Shown here: piece after piece, positions 34,188 through 43,416 of the stretch | Numbering within the stretch: position 1 is the first letter of the stretch | Layout of the letters: every line of letters begins with the position of its first letter | Assembly (NCBI RefSeq): GCF_002101965.1 | Contig: NZ_LQQA01000030.1 | Coordinates: 62,001 to 126,000 of the forward strand | Origin: Mycolicibacterium wolinskyi | GTDB taxonomy: Bacteria; Actinomycetota; Actinomycetes; Mycobacteriales; Mycobacteriaceae | Length of the DNA: 64,000 nucleotides | Direction of reading: 5' to 3' | The notes under the pieces: generated by a model | Databases searched by the model: none | The model's input: the letters and a program-made list of their open reading frames with translations, nothing else | What the model was told of the DNA's origin: nothing | Position numbers and translations under genes: made by a program

Positions 34188-37100
34188 CGAGCAGCTCCGA
34201 GAGCGCGACCACCAACGCCGCGGGCGGTTCCCAGCTGAACACGCCGGCCGGATGTCCGTCGACGACGGGCGTCGCCGCCCCGCACATCCCCCGCACGAAC
34301 AGATACATCACACCGCCCAGATTCGCGGCCGGGTCGTACCCGGGCAGCCGCCAGTTCAGAAAACGGTGCAGCACAACGCTGTACAACAGCGCCTGCAGCG
34401 GATAATCCGAATGCAGCATGGCCTCGACCATGCGCTCCCGGCCGTAATCCGCGGCCGTCAGCGACGCATCTCCAGTGCCAAGCCAGTTCGTCTTGTAGTC
34501 GACGACCACGAACCGGGAGTCGAGCCGCAGCACCGCGTCCACCGAACCGGACAGATACCCTCGCAACGGCTGACTGCCCAGCACACCCGCCGACAGCCGG
34601 TCGGCGTATACCGCCATCGGATCCTCGGCGGGCAGATGCTCCCGCAGCAGGGCTCCGACATCGGACAAGCGCGCGAACGATCCGCCCCGCAGATCACCGC
34701 CGGCCATCGGGAACTCGAAATCCAGTTCGCGCAACCGATCCCGCAGGCCGATTTCGCGCAGTGTCATGCCGGGTGCCAGCGGACCCAGCGGGGTGTCGTG
34801 CATCGGCACGAGCGCCGCGGCCAGCTCGGCTGCCTCCAGTTCGAGAGGCCAGCGCGCCGCATGCACCTTGATCTGATCCTCGAGCTCGGCGGCGAGATCC
34901 GGTGCGAACGGGTCTGCCGTTTCGAGCACCGCATGCACGAGCGATCCGAACGCCGCGCCGGTCGGCATGGACGCCATCGGTGACGGCACATCAGCGCCCT
35001 GCGCCGGGGCGACGACGGGTATGTCGTCGGATTCGTCGTCAAGCTCGATGACCTCGGGCTCACTGGACACCCCGGACGTTTCAGCGGCCCGCAGCAGGCC
35101 CGAATACGACGTGCGCCGCCACGCGGTGTCGATCGCGCGGTGAAAATGCCGAACATCCAAGTCTTCTCGTGGGGCTTCGGGTGGTACCGGGGTGAATGCG
35201 CCGATGACCGACTCCTCGAGCACGGGCCCACCGACCCACGCCCGTAACCGCTCCAGCGCCTCCTCGTCGGACACCTTGGCGGGTACACACCTGTCGGGAA
35301 CCGCGGACTCGCCGGGCGCCCGGCCCCGCAACAGCCGCGACAGGCCACCGTTGGGCTCGTCGTTCGACGGCGCCCACCACGCCACCACCTGGGACTGCGC
35401 GCGCGTCATCGCCACATACGTCAGCCGGCTGTCGTCGGCCGCGGCCTCGGCACGGCCGGCCCGTGCGACCGCCGGATCCACACCGCCGATATGCAGGCAG
35501 CGTTTGCCCTCGTCGTGGAACAGCACCAGATCCGGTTCGGGGACATAGCGATTGAACGCGAACGGCAGGTACACGATCGGGAACTGCAGGCCCTTGCTGA
35601 CCCACACCGTCATGATCTGCACGGCCGCCGCGTCGCTGTCGAGACGGCGATTGCGCTCGGACTCGCCGCCACCTTCCGAACGCTGGGTTCGCAGCCAGTC
35701 CCGCAACGCGGGCAGCCCGAAGCCCTCCCGGTGTGCGGTGTCCTGCAGCAGCTGCGTCATGTGCGCGAGATCGGTCATCAGGCGTTCCCCGCCCTGCCAC
35801 GACAGCACGCGCTTGCCCATGCCTGCGAGTTGCGCGGCCTCGAAGATCGCCGCGACCCCACGCTCACGCGCGTGGCCGGCCCATGAGCGCAGCGTGTCCG
35901 CGACGCGGTCGGTCAACGCGTCCCCGCCCGCGGCAAGGGATTCGGCGGTTTCGCCGAAGAACATCGTGGCCGCTGCGGCGCGGACGAGGCCGGGCCGGTG
36001 CGGCTGGTCAAACGCCTCCAGCAGATACAGCCAGTCCTCGGCGGCTTCGGAGTTGAACACATCCGAATCGCCGGTGTAGACCGCCGGAATGCCGGCCTCG
36101 ATCAGTGCGGTGTGGCACGCGCGGGCATCCTTGTGGGTCTCGGTGATGACGGCGATGTCGCGTGCTTCGACGGGCCGGTCACAGAACGTGGCGCCGCTGG
36201 TCAGCAGCGCACCGATGTCGGCGGCGAGGTCCTTGCCGATGTGGGTGCGCAGGTCGGCGATCGGAATCACTCTGGTGCCGCCGCGTTTTCGCGTCACGAC
36301 CCGCAGCCGGAACGGGTCGTTGTGCGGCGCACCCGCCAACCGGTGGCCCTGGTGATGGGCCTGTACGTCGTGCACGACGATGTCGGGGCCACCGAGCTCG
36401 GCGCCGCGCAGCACCGCCTGCAGCCGATCCACCAGCGCGCTGTCGCTGCGCCAGTTCGTGCCGAGCGTCTGCTTGTCGCCCGCGGTCGCGGCGGCCCGCA
36501 GGTACGTGTCGATGTCCCCGCCGCGGAATGCGTAGATCGCCTGCTTGGGATCACCGATCAGGATCAGTGTCGCGTGCCCGGAGAACGCCCGCTCAAGCAC
36601 CTGCCACTGCACCGGGTCGGTGTCCTGGAACTCATCGACCATCACGATCGGCCAGCGCTGCTGCATGCGTACGCGGGCCGCGGAGTCCTCATCTGCCAGC
36701 GCATCAGCCAGCCGGGTGAGCAGATCGTCGTAGCCCAGGATGCCGCGACGACGCTTGCGGATCTCCAACTCAGACAGCACATTGTGGGCGAACGCGAGCC
36801 GGACCGCGGCCGGCGAGTCGGGGTCGGGGTCGAGCGGGCGGAGTTCGGTGGCCGGGTTGTCGACCACCACGCGGGCGAGCTTGAGTGCCTCGGCGTAGCC
36901 GAGTTCCGGATCGTCGCGTTGCGCCCCGAAGTGTGCGAGATAGAGGTCGTCCACGATCTCGCACACCACGTCGTCGAGGCTTTCGACGAGCGTGACCCCG
37001 GAGTCGCTGTCCCCGGCCACGCCAAGCGATTTGAGCACGATCTGGCAGAACTGATGCGTGGTCGCGATGGTCGCGGCATCGAAACCCGCCAGGGCGTCAC

Positions 37101-37410
37101 GCAGCCGCTGCCTGCGGGCCTGCTGGTCGGCGGCGACGAGGTACACCTCGAGATCGTTGGCGGCGTGCGCCGGGTCCTGGAATGCCGCGAGCGCGTCGAC
37201 GATCTGGCAGCGCACGCGTTCGCGCAACTCCTGGCTCGCGGCCCGGCCGAACGTGATGAGCAGCATCTGATCGAGCGTCGCGGCGCCCTCGGCCACCAGC
37301 CGCGTCACCAGACCGGCCAGCGCGAACGTCTTGCCGGTACCGGCGCTGGCCTCCAGCACCGTCGTCGTATTGCGGGCGGGCAGCGGCCCGAGCAGATCGA
37401 AAGTCTTCAC
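34180..37410 (-). CDS. recB: Exodeoxyribonuclease V subunit beta (RecB)
   Basis: A protein of about 1076 residues. I choose GTG at 37410 (VKTFDLLGPLP), which overlaps the recC stop as GTGA; longer readings would lie inside recC. Helicase motifs: EASAGTGKTFALAGL (Walker A, near 30), MVDEFQDTDPVQW, GDPKQAIYAFRGGDI, and VSKGLQFPIVYLPFA. The C-terminal nuclease domain has SVDAVLRLDSRFVVVDYKTN, with the Asp and Lys of the metal site. It is the 3'-5' helicase and nuclease of RecBCD. Confidence 0.96.
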   Translation of the reverse strand: MKTFDLLGPLPARNTTTVLEASAGTGKTFALAGLVTRLVAEGAATLDQMLLITFGRAASQELRERVRCQIVDALAAFQDPAHAANDLEVYLVAADQQARRQRLRDALAGFDAATIATTHQFCQIVLKSLGVAGDSDSGVTLVESLDDVVCEIVDDLYLAHFGAQRDDPELGYAEALKLARVVVDNPATELRPLDPDPDSPAAVRLAFAHNVLSELEIRKRRRGILGYDDLLTRLADALADEDSAARVRMQQRWPIVMVDEFQDTDPVQWQVLERAFSGHATLILIGDPKQAIYAFRGGDIDTYLRAAATAGDKQTLGTNWRSDSALVDRLQAVLRGAELGGPDIVVHDVQAHHQGHRLAGAPHNDPFRLRVVTRKRGGTRVIPIADLRTHIGKDLAADIGALLTSGATFCDRPVEARDIAVITETHKDARACHTALIEAGIPAVYTGDSDVFNSEAAEDWLYLLEAFDQPHRPGLVRAAAATMFFGETAESLAAGGDALTDRVADTLRSWAGHARERGVAAIFEAAQLAGMGKRVLSWQGGERLMTDLAHMTQLLQDTAHREGFGLPALRDWLRTQRSEGGGESERNRRLDSDAAAVQIMTVWVSKGLQFPIVYLPFAFNRYVPEPDLVLFHDEGKRCLHIGGVDPAVARAGRAEAAADDSRLTYVAMTRAQSQVVAWWAPSNDEPNGGLSRLLRGRAPGESAVPDRCVPAKVSDEEALERLRAWVGGPVLEESVIGAFTPVPPEAPREDLDVRHFHRAIDTAWRRTSYSGLLRAAETSGVSSEPEVIELDDESDDIPVVAPAQGADVPSPMASMPTGAAFGSLVHAVLETADPFAPDLAAELEDQIKVHAARWPLELEAAELAAALVPMHDTPLGPLAPGMTLREIGLRDRLRELDFEFPMAGGDLRGGSFARLSDVGALLREHLPAEDPMAVYADRLSAGVLGSQPLRGYLSGSVDAVLRLDSRFVVVDYKTNWLGTGDASLTAADYGRERMVEAMLHSDYPLQALLYSVVLHRFLNWRLPGYDPAANLGGVMYLFVRGMCGAATPVVDGHPAGVFSWEPPAALVVALSELLDA

Positions 37411-40400
37411 CGGGGCGACCTTTCGGCGCGCAGCATCGGCAACCACAGGCGTTCGGCGTACTCACCCAATCCGACCAGGCGGCTCAGCGGCGCGCCACGG
37501 CCCCACGCCCGCACATGCGCGGGCTGCTCGTCCTCGCCGGGATACCTGTTGCTGCGCCAGCGATATTCGGCTTCCCGCTGCGGGTCGTCGCCGGCATGCC
37601 GGGCCGCCGCCCACGCATAGGAGGTCTTGACGGGCAACGGCAGCGGCTCGCGCCGGCCCGCGTCATAGATCGTCACCAGATCGGCCAGCAGCTCGACCGG
37701 ATTTTCCGGACGCCCCAGCCCCTCGACCCGCGGTGAACTACCGCGCTTGGGTCTGCCGATGCACACCGCCGACCAGTCGCGGTCCGGATAGCAGGCGGCC
37801 AACGCCAGCAACGGAATCCACGACTGCAGCAAGTGTTTGCCGTCGAGTTTGGAGTACGTCACCGACACCAGCCGCTCTCCGAACACGGGCGACACCGTTC
37901 CGGTGAGCCGGCGCCCGGTCCCCAGATCGACATCGACGTCATAGGCCTGGCCCTCGGGGTCGCGGTAACGCAACGCCTCGGTGGCCAGCAGTGCGCATTG
38001 ATCGCGCAGGGCGATGGCCCGCCGCCAGCCGAGTTGGCCCGGCGGCAGGGTGCCGCGGCGCCACTCAGCCTGCTGGGCGTCGGCGGGCGTCATGCCGCGC
38101 AGGATGTCGCCGAGCATCCGATCGCCGACGGTCCATTCCTCCAGGGCATCGATGTCGACGGGCATCTCGTCGGACACCCCTTCGACGTCCCATGGCAGCG
38201 TGTAATCCAGCGATCGGAAGAAGCCCTTGACGGGATCGTTGAAGAACCGGGTGAGATCCTCCAGCGCCACGTCGTCGGCAGGGGGAGGCGCTAGCGGGCC
38301 CGCGAAGAACGGCGGCCTCTCAGCCCGTCGCCCGCTGCTGGCGCGCGCCGCGGTGAGTGCGGTCGGGTCGAACGTGAACGGTTCGCCTGGCACCATTTCG
38401 CCGGGGATGACGTTGCGAATGTCGAACGGCTGCAACGGATGTTCGGTCACCACGTCGACGGGCTGTTCGGTCGTGATGCTGAGCGTGTCGAGTAGTTCGG
38501 CGAGTGGCACCGCCGGTGGTCGTGGCTGCCCGGAGTATTCGTTGGCCCCGGTGTAGGTGACGACGAGCGTCTGCGTGGCCGCCCCGATCGCGTCGAGCAG
38601 CAACTGGCGATCCTCGGAACGGATGTCGCGCTCACCCGTCATCGGGTCGCGCGCGAGCGCGTCGTCACCGTCGATGGCGCCGAGCCGCGGGAAAACTCCG
38701 TCGTCCAAGCCGATGAGGCACACCACGCGGTGTGGCACCGAACGCATCGGCACCATCGTGCAGACGGTCAGTGTGCCGGTGCGGAAGTTGGCCCGGGTGG
38801 GGCGGCCGGCCAGATGCCGGTCGAGCAGTGCGCGGATGTCGCTGAGCCGCAACGACGTCTGCGTGGCCCCGGCATTCTCGGCGATCTCGGCGAACTCGCG
38901 CTGCACCTGAGTCGCGGGCCACTCCTCGTCGGCGAGCGCGAGTGCGTCGATACCGGCGGTGAGGGCGGCGAGCCAGTCGCCGAGTGGGCGGCTGCCGCTG
39001 AGCTGATGGACCGCTTGGCGCAGCTTTTCCACATAGTCGGCGAACCGGCCGGCAAGCTCGACGCGGTTACTGCTGACGTCGTCGAGCGGCAGCGTGGTAT
39101 CGAGCCAGGCGTGGGAGTCGTCGGACATCGCGACCCCGGCCAGCACGCGGTCCATGCCGAAACGCCACGTGTTGTGCAGGAACTCCACCCCGTAGGGGCG
39201 GCGGTGCTCCTGGTCGAAGCCCCAGCGGATGTTGGCTTCGCGTACCCACGCCGTGATCGCGTCGAGGTCGTCGTCGGTGAACCCGAACCGGGCGCGCACC
39301 GGGCCGGACTCGGCGAGGTTGAGGACTTCGCTCGCGGTCGCCCGCCCGCCGGCCAGCACGAGCAGTTGTGCGGCCACCGACAGCAGCGGATTGGTCTGCA
39401 CGAGTGCGCGATCCGCGAGCCGGACCCGCAATCGGTGCGCCGGGTGGGCACCGTGCACCACGTCGCCGAGCCCGAATCCGGCCGTGATCAACGGTGCATA
39501 CGTTTCGATGTCGGGGCACATCACGAGGATGTCGCGTGGTTCGAGCGTCGGGTCATCGGCCAGCAGGCCGAGCAGCACTTCGCGCAGAACGTCGATCTGC
39601 CGGGCCGGGCCGTGACAGCTGTGCACCTGCACCGAGCGGTCATCGGGGCGATGCACCCGCCCGGCCGGGCGGACCGCGTTGGCCGCGATGTCGGACTGCA
39701 ACCAGCCCAGGAGCGTGTCGGGATGGTCGGTGCCGCTGAGAAATTCGTCGGTGTCGGGGACCGGCAGGGTGCGCTGCAGTTCGCGTAGGTCACGGCCGAG
39801 GGTGGCCAGCAGCGGATGGCCGACATCGCGATGGCTCGTGTCCTCGCGGCGGGGGAGCGCGCCCTTACGCCCGGCCAGCGACTGCCACAGGTTGTCGCTG
39901 GGGTGGGGCAGCCACAGGTGCAGATCGTGGTGGGTGGCGAGCGCGGTCAGCAGTTCAACCTCGGTCACCGGAAGGCGGGTGTGTCCGAACAGGGACAGCC
40001 GCTGCGGCAGCTCGGATGGTGATTCCTGCAGCCGGGCAAGGGCTTTCGCGTGCCGGACATGAGGTGGGTCGGCGTCGACACGCTCCACCAGCGCATGCCA
40101 CAGCGGTGCCTGCCAGGACAAGTCGTCGGGCACGCCGGCCCAGTCGACCAGCAGTTGCGGACGCTGCCGGGCGTAGGACGCGAACAGCCCGGCCAGTCGG
40201 CGCGCGACCGCGTATCGCCTGCCTTGCCGCAGCTCGTGCTCCTCGCCCATCTCGAAATGCCCGAGATGCGTGGCCAACGTCGTACACCACGGTTCGTCGA
40301 GGTTCTCGTCGATCACCGCGAGCAGCGGCCACACCATGGCGTCGGGGGACCAGGGATCCTCGTCGGCCGTGCCCGTCAGCTCCGCGATGAGTGAGCGGGG

Positions 40401-40592
40401 GTTGCGGAACTCGACGGCGGCACACACGCCGAGCCGATTCGACAGCCGTTGGCTGAGCCAGCGTTCGACGCCCTTGGCGGGCACCAGCACGAGTTCCTGC
40501 GCGAAGGGATCAGGTAGCGGATCCGCGAGCAGCGCACCCAGCCCGTCGGCCAGCAGATCGGTGCGCTCGGCCCGGTGTAGGTGCAGTGCCAT
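37407..40592 (-). CDS. recC: Exodeoxyribonuclease V subunit gamma (RecC)
   Basis: A protein of about 1061 residues from the ATG at 40592, with AGGGTGGG just upstream; an in-frame GTG at 40598 would add two residues. The N-terminus LHLHRAERTDLLADGLGALL, ELVLVPAKGVERWLSQRLS and the later TVCTMVPMRSVPHRVVCLIGLDDGVFPR are characteristic of RecC, an inactive SF1 helicase-nuclease that scans for Chi. First gene of a tightly coupled recC-recB-recD operon. Confidence 0.95.
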   Translation of the reverse strand: MALHLHRAERTDLLADGLGALLADPLPDPFAQELVLVPAKGVERWLSQRLSNRLGVCAAVEFRNPRSLIAELTGTADEDPWSPDAMVWPLLAVIDENLDEPWCTTLATHLGHFEMGEEHELRQGRRYAVARRLAGLFASYARQRPQLLVDWAGVPDDLSWQAPLWHALVERVDADPPHVRHAKALARLQESPSELPQRLSLFGHTRLPVTEVELLTALATHHDLHLWLPHPSDNLWQSLAGRKGALPRREDTSHRDVGHPLLATLGRDLRELQRTLPVPDTDEFLSGTDHPDTLLGWLQSDIAANAVRPAGRVHRPDDRSVQVHSCHGPARQIDVLREVLLGLLADDPTLEPRDILVMCPDIETYAPLITAGFGLGDVVHGAHPAHRLRVRLADRALVQTNPLLSVAAQLLVLAGGRATASEVLNLAESGPVRARFGFTDDDLDAITAWVREANIRWGFDQEHRRPYGVEFLHNTWRFGMDRVLAGVAMSDDSHAWLDTTLPLDDVSSNRVELAGRFADYVEKLRQAVHQLSGSRPLGDWLAALTAGIDALALADEEWPATQVQREFAEIAENAGATQTSLRLSDIRALLDRHLAGRPTRANFRTGTLTVCTMVPMRSVPHRVVCLIGLDDGVFPRLGAIDGDDALARDPMTGERDIRSEDRQLLLDAIGAATQTLVVTYTGANEYSGQPRPPAVPLAELLDTLSITTEQPVDVVTEHPLQPFDIRNVIPGEMVPGEPFTFDPTALTAARASSGRRAERPPFFAGPLAPPPADDVALEDLTRFFNDPVKGFFRSLDYTLPWDVEGVSDEMPVDIDALEEWTVGDRMLGDILRGMTPADAQQAEWRRGTLPPGQLGWRRAIALRDQCALLATEALRYRDPEGQAYDVDVDLGTGRRLTGTVSPVFGERLVSVTYSKLDGKHLLQSWIPLLALAACYPDRDWSAVCIGRPKRGSSPRVEGLGRPENPVELLADLVTIYDAGRREPLPLPVKTSYAWAAARHAGDDPQREAEYRWRSNRYPGEDEQPAHVRAWGRGAPLSRLVGLGEYAERLWLPMLRAERSPR

Positions 40593-40616
40593 CGACACCC
40601 ACCCTATGAGACCGGC

Positions 40617-41840
40617 CTAGGAGTGCCACGATTTTTGTACGGCCAGCGTGACCACCAACGTCAACGCCGCGGCGATGACGAACGCCACCCGGACGTTGAA
40701 CAGGTCGGCCGCGCCGCCGAGCAGCGCCGCCGCGAACGGCCGCGACCCGAGGAACCCGACGAGCCACAGCGCCATGATTCGTCCGCGCAGTTCGTCGGGC
40801 GCACGCTCCTGCACCACGGTGCTCAGGCCCGTCATCGCCCAGCCGAAGCCGAGACCCGCGATCGCGAACCCGGCGAGTGCCACCGCGGTGACCGAGCCAG
40901 CGGCCAGCAGTCCACATCCGATCACGAGCAGCCACAACCCGATCGACGACACCCGCGCCGACTCGAGCCGACCACGCAGCACGGCGAGTACCGCCATGCC
41001 CAACGCCGCGCCGATACCGAAGGCCGCCGACAACCACCCGACCAGGCGGGTACCGCCGCCGAGGTCCTCGGCCATCGACGGCGTCAGGGTGATCGACGGG
41101 TCGGAGGCGAACCCGACGGTCGTCACCGCGAGCAGCGCGAGCAGCAGTGGCCGGTCGCGCCACACGTAGCGCAGGGCCGCTCGGACGCGGTAGTCGCCGT
41201 CGGGGCTGCGCTCCGGGCGCGTCGGGAAGGTCACGAGCACCAGGAAGATCGCGAACACGAGGTGCAGGCCCGCGCTGATCGCGAAGCCCGGCGCCGCACC
41301 GAGATGCGCGGCCAGGTACGCGCCGATGGCCGGGCCGAGGATACGGCCGATGGTCATCGGAATGCTGTTGAGCGCCATCGCGGTTGGCAGCTCACCGTCG
41401 CGGATCAGGCTCGGCACGATCGACTGCATGGCCGGGCCGCCGATGACGAACCCGAAGCCGACGAGCGTCGAGCCCACGAGCACCGGTATCGCCACGGCGG
41501 TGCCCTGCAGATCAGGTGCGACGCCCAACCACACGGCCGTCGAACCCGAACCGGCGATACACAACACCCGCCCAAACAGAATTTGGCGGGCGGGATTGCC
41601 GACGTCGGCCCACTTGCCGCTCGTCGGGCTCAAGATGAGCTGGGGGAGGAACTGCGCGACGCCCACGAGGCCCACCATGACGGCCGAGCTGGTCGCGTTG
41701 AAGATCACGATGGCCGCGACGATGCCGTGCGTCCACACCGCGACGACCGAGAACATCTTGCCCCAGAACAGTGCCCCGAAAACCGGGTCGAACATGAGGC
41801 GCAACGCGCCCCGCGGTCGCAAGGTCACGTCGGCCGTCAC
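40617..41840 (-). CDS. MFS transporter (MFS_3/EntS-like)
   Basis: A protein of about 407 residues from GTG at 41840, whose GTGA overlaps the stop of the marR gene by 4 bp. About 12 hydrophobic segments are seen; segment 2-3 has VAQFLPQLILSPTSGKWAD, the motif-A region of the family. The likely role is drug or siderophore efflux. Being translationally coupled to a MarR regulator, it is probably induced by its substrate. This two-gene unit interrupts the recC-echA3 neighbourhood seen in M. tuberculosis. Confidence 0.88.
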   Translation of the reverse strand: MTADVTLRPRGALRLMFDPVFGALFWGKMFSVVAVWTHGIVAAIVIFNATSSAVMVGLVGVAQFLPQLILSPTSGKWADVGNPARQILFGRVLCIAGSGSTAVWLGVAPDLQGTAVAIPVLVGSTLVGFGFVIGGPAMQSIVPSLIRDGELPTAMALNSIPMTIGRILGPAIGAYLAAHLGAAPGFAISAGLHLVFAIFLVLVTFPTRPERSPDGDYRVRAALRYVWRDRPLLLALLAVTTVGFASDPSITLTPSMAEDLGGGTRLVGWLSAAFGIGAALGMAVLAVLRGRLESARVSSIGLWLLVIGCGLLAAGSVTAVALAGFAIAGLGFGWAMTGLSTVVQERAPDELRGRIMALWLVGFLGSRPFAAALLGGAADLFNVRVAFVIAAALTLVVTLAVQKSWHS

Positions 41841-42313
41841 GAGGCGACTTTCCGTTCGAAGTCGGTGACGAGCCGCTCCAGCAAGTCGACGAGGGTGTCG
41901 ACGTCGTCGTCGGACCAATGCGCCACGGTCTCGGCGACCATGTCCCGGCGCCGCGCGGTCACCTCGGCCAGCGCGTCACGGCCTCGATCGGTCAGCATCA
42001 GCACGCACCGTCTCTGGTCCTCGGCGGACAAGGTCTTGGTCAGCAGGCCGGCCGTGACAGCAGACGTGACGGTGCGGCTCGCGGTGGAATGTTCGACGCC
42101 CATGTATTCGGCGACCTCGCCGATCGAGGCGCCGTGGCCGGATTTCTCGCGTTGTTCGACGGCGCGGAGCACGCGCAGCGTCGACAGGGTCGGCACCGTG
42201 GTCGCGGCATCGATCAGACGGCGCCGCCAGCCGGGACGCTGCCGCACGGTGTGCACGCGCACCAACAATTCGTCGAGTCGGTTGTAGCGAGGCACGTTAT
42301 ATGCATAGCACAT
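41837..42313 (-). CDS. MarR-family transcriptional regulator
   Basis: A protein of up to 158 residues. The ATG at 42313 lies inside an inverted repeat; GTG at 42295 (VPRYNRLDELL) is an alternative start and gives a more typical length. The winged-helix region is GASIGEVAEYMGVEHSTASRTVTSAVTAGLL, followed by the wing SAEDQRRCVLMLTDRGRDAL. It likely represses itself and the coupled MFS gene. Confidence 0.88.
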   Translation of the reverse strand: MCYAYNVPRYNRLDELLVRVHTVRQRPGWRRRLIDAATTVPTLSTLRVLRAVEQREKSGHGASIGEVAEYMGVEHSTASRTVTSAVTAGLLTKTLSAEDQRRCVLMLTDRGRDALAEVTARRRDMVAETVAHWSDDDVDTLVDLLERLVTDFERKVAS

Positions 42314-42319
42314 GCATAT
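42299..42319. promoter_or_regulatory. Candidate MarR operator
   Basis: ATATGCAT-N5-ATGCATAT is a perfect inverted repeat at the start of the marR gene. MarR proteins bind short dyads over their own promoters, so this fits autoregulation. If the gene starts at GTG 42295, the whole dyad lies in the promoter or leader. Confidence 0.55.
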
Positions 42320-42350
42320 ATCTCGGAGAAAATGGATCAGGTGGTGCTGT

Positions 42351-42640
42351 GCCCGCCTTTGCGCGACAAAGTCGCGGAAATCGGCACAGGGGTCTTGCTG
42401 TGCGCTCCAGTAACAGCGGGTGAGTCACGTGCGGCACTCGAAGCGCAATAGCCTCTCCTGCAACGGGTTTCGGCGTGCCCGCATGCGAGCGACTTTGTCG
42501 CTGACAATCGGGCAGCCCTGATGCTGTGATAGGAGTGCCTGGTGAGCCGGAGGGGAGCAGTGTGATCCGGCCGGTGGGTCAGCCGATACGCATGATGCTC
42601 CAGAGGCGAATCGAGCGACATTGTCGCGCATAGGCGGGCG
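42351..42640. repeat. Three GCGAC-N3-GTCGC palindromes at exact 126-bp spacing
   Basis: In the 374-bp gap between marR and echA3, GCGAC-AAA-GTCGC (42363), GCGAC-TTT-GTCGC (42489) and GCGAC-ATT-GTCGC (42615) start exactly 126 bp apart. Copies 1 and 2 share flanks (GCCCGC before, AATCGG and TGCTGTG after), so they look like diverged tandem units. Copy 3 matches copy 1 better in inverted orientation (GCCCGCCT-TGCGCGAC). No convincing gene lies here. Confidence 0.7.
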
Positions 42641-42687
42641 CAGAGGCACCTGGCCTTCGGAGAGCTGACGACGCGGACCGAAGGCTC

Positions 42688-43398
42688 TCAGCCGGCGAAT
42701 TCGGTTGCCAGGCCGTCGATTCCCGCCCGAATCGCCGTCACGGCGTCGGCGCGCGCCTTGAGTTTGCTGGCGACGTGGGCGGTGGTGTGCAAGGTGGCCG
42801 CGGCTTCGGCGGCGACCTCCTGAGCGCGCGTCAGCACGTCACCCTGCTCGACGATCTCGTCGAGCCAACCACCGGCAATCGCCGCGTCGCCCGCGAACGT
42901 CGCAGCCATCGAGATCCCCCGCTGAAACGCCGCACGCGTCAACCGCATGCGCATGATCTCGATCGCGGCGACCGGCAGTGTCATGCCGATCGCGACCTCG
43001 TTGGCCTGGCATCGTGATTTCGGCGAGCCGACCCGGTGGTCACCGGACAGCAGCAGAAACGACCCCATCGCGATCGCCGGCCCGGTCGCGGCCATGATCA
43101 CCGGGACCGGGAACGTCAGGCAGCGTACGGCCAGCTCGAAACCGCCTGCCAGCATTCCGAGCGCGGCCGCCGTGTCGCCCGACGCGAACACGCTCAGATC
43201 GAACCCACCGCTGAACACTCGCGAGTTCCCGGCCAGAACAAGGGCTTTCACCTCACCGCTGCCGGCAGCCTGCGCGGCCTGGTCGAGCGCGGCGTTGATG
43301 TCGGTCTGCATGGCCGGCGACAGTGCGTTGACCTTGCCGTCGTCCAGCGTGACGGTGGCGACGGATTCATTCAGCGCATAGGTCACCAGGCTGCTCAT
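42688..43398 (-). CDS. echA3: Enoyl-CoA hydratase/isomerase family protein, EchA3-like
   Basis: A 236-residue crotonase. VTLDDGKVNALSPAM near the start and VFSGGFDLSVF near residue 60 form the first oxyanion region. GPAIAMGSFLLLSGDHRVG near 105 is the second, and NEVAIGMTLP follows. It closely resembles remembered M. tuberculosis EchA3 (Rv0632c) in sequence and position. Whether it is a hydratase or another crotonase is not clear, as the usual catalytic Glu pair is not obvious. Likely role in acyl-CoA metabolism. Confidence 0.88.
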   Translation of the reverse strand: MSSLVTYALNESVATVTLDDGKVNALSPAMQTDINAALDQAAQAAGSGEVKALVLAGNSRVFSGGFDLSVFASGDTAAALGMLAGGFELAVRCLTFPVPVIMAATGPAIAMGSFLLLSGDHRVGSPKSRCQANEVAIGMTLPVAAIEIMRMRLTRAAFQRGISMAATFAGDAAIAGGWLDEIVEQGDVLTRAQEVAAEAAATLHTTAHVASKLKARADAVTAIRAGIDGLATEFAG

Positions 43399-43416
43399 TG
43401 GACAGATGGTACGGAC

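Noticed and set aside
35998..37620. 540-codon + strand frame across recB/recC
   Set aside because: Opposite to RecB with intact helicase and nuclease motifs.
42337..42649. Minus-strand frames (74-94 codons) across the three 126-bp palindromes
   Set aside because: They are interrupted, lack ribosome sites and arise because the repeat length is a multiple of three.
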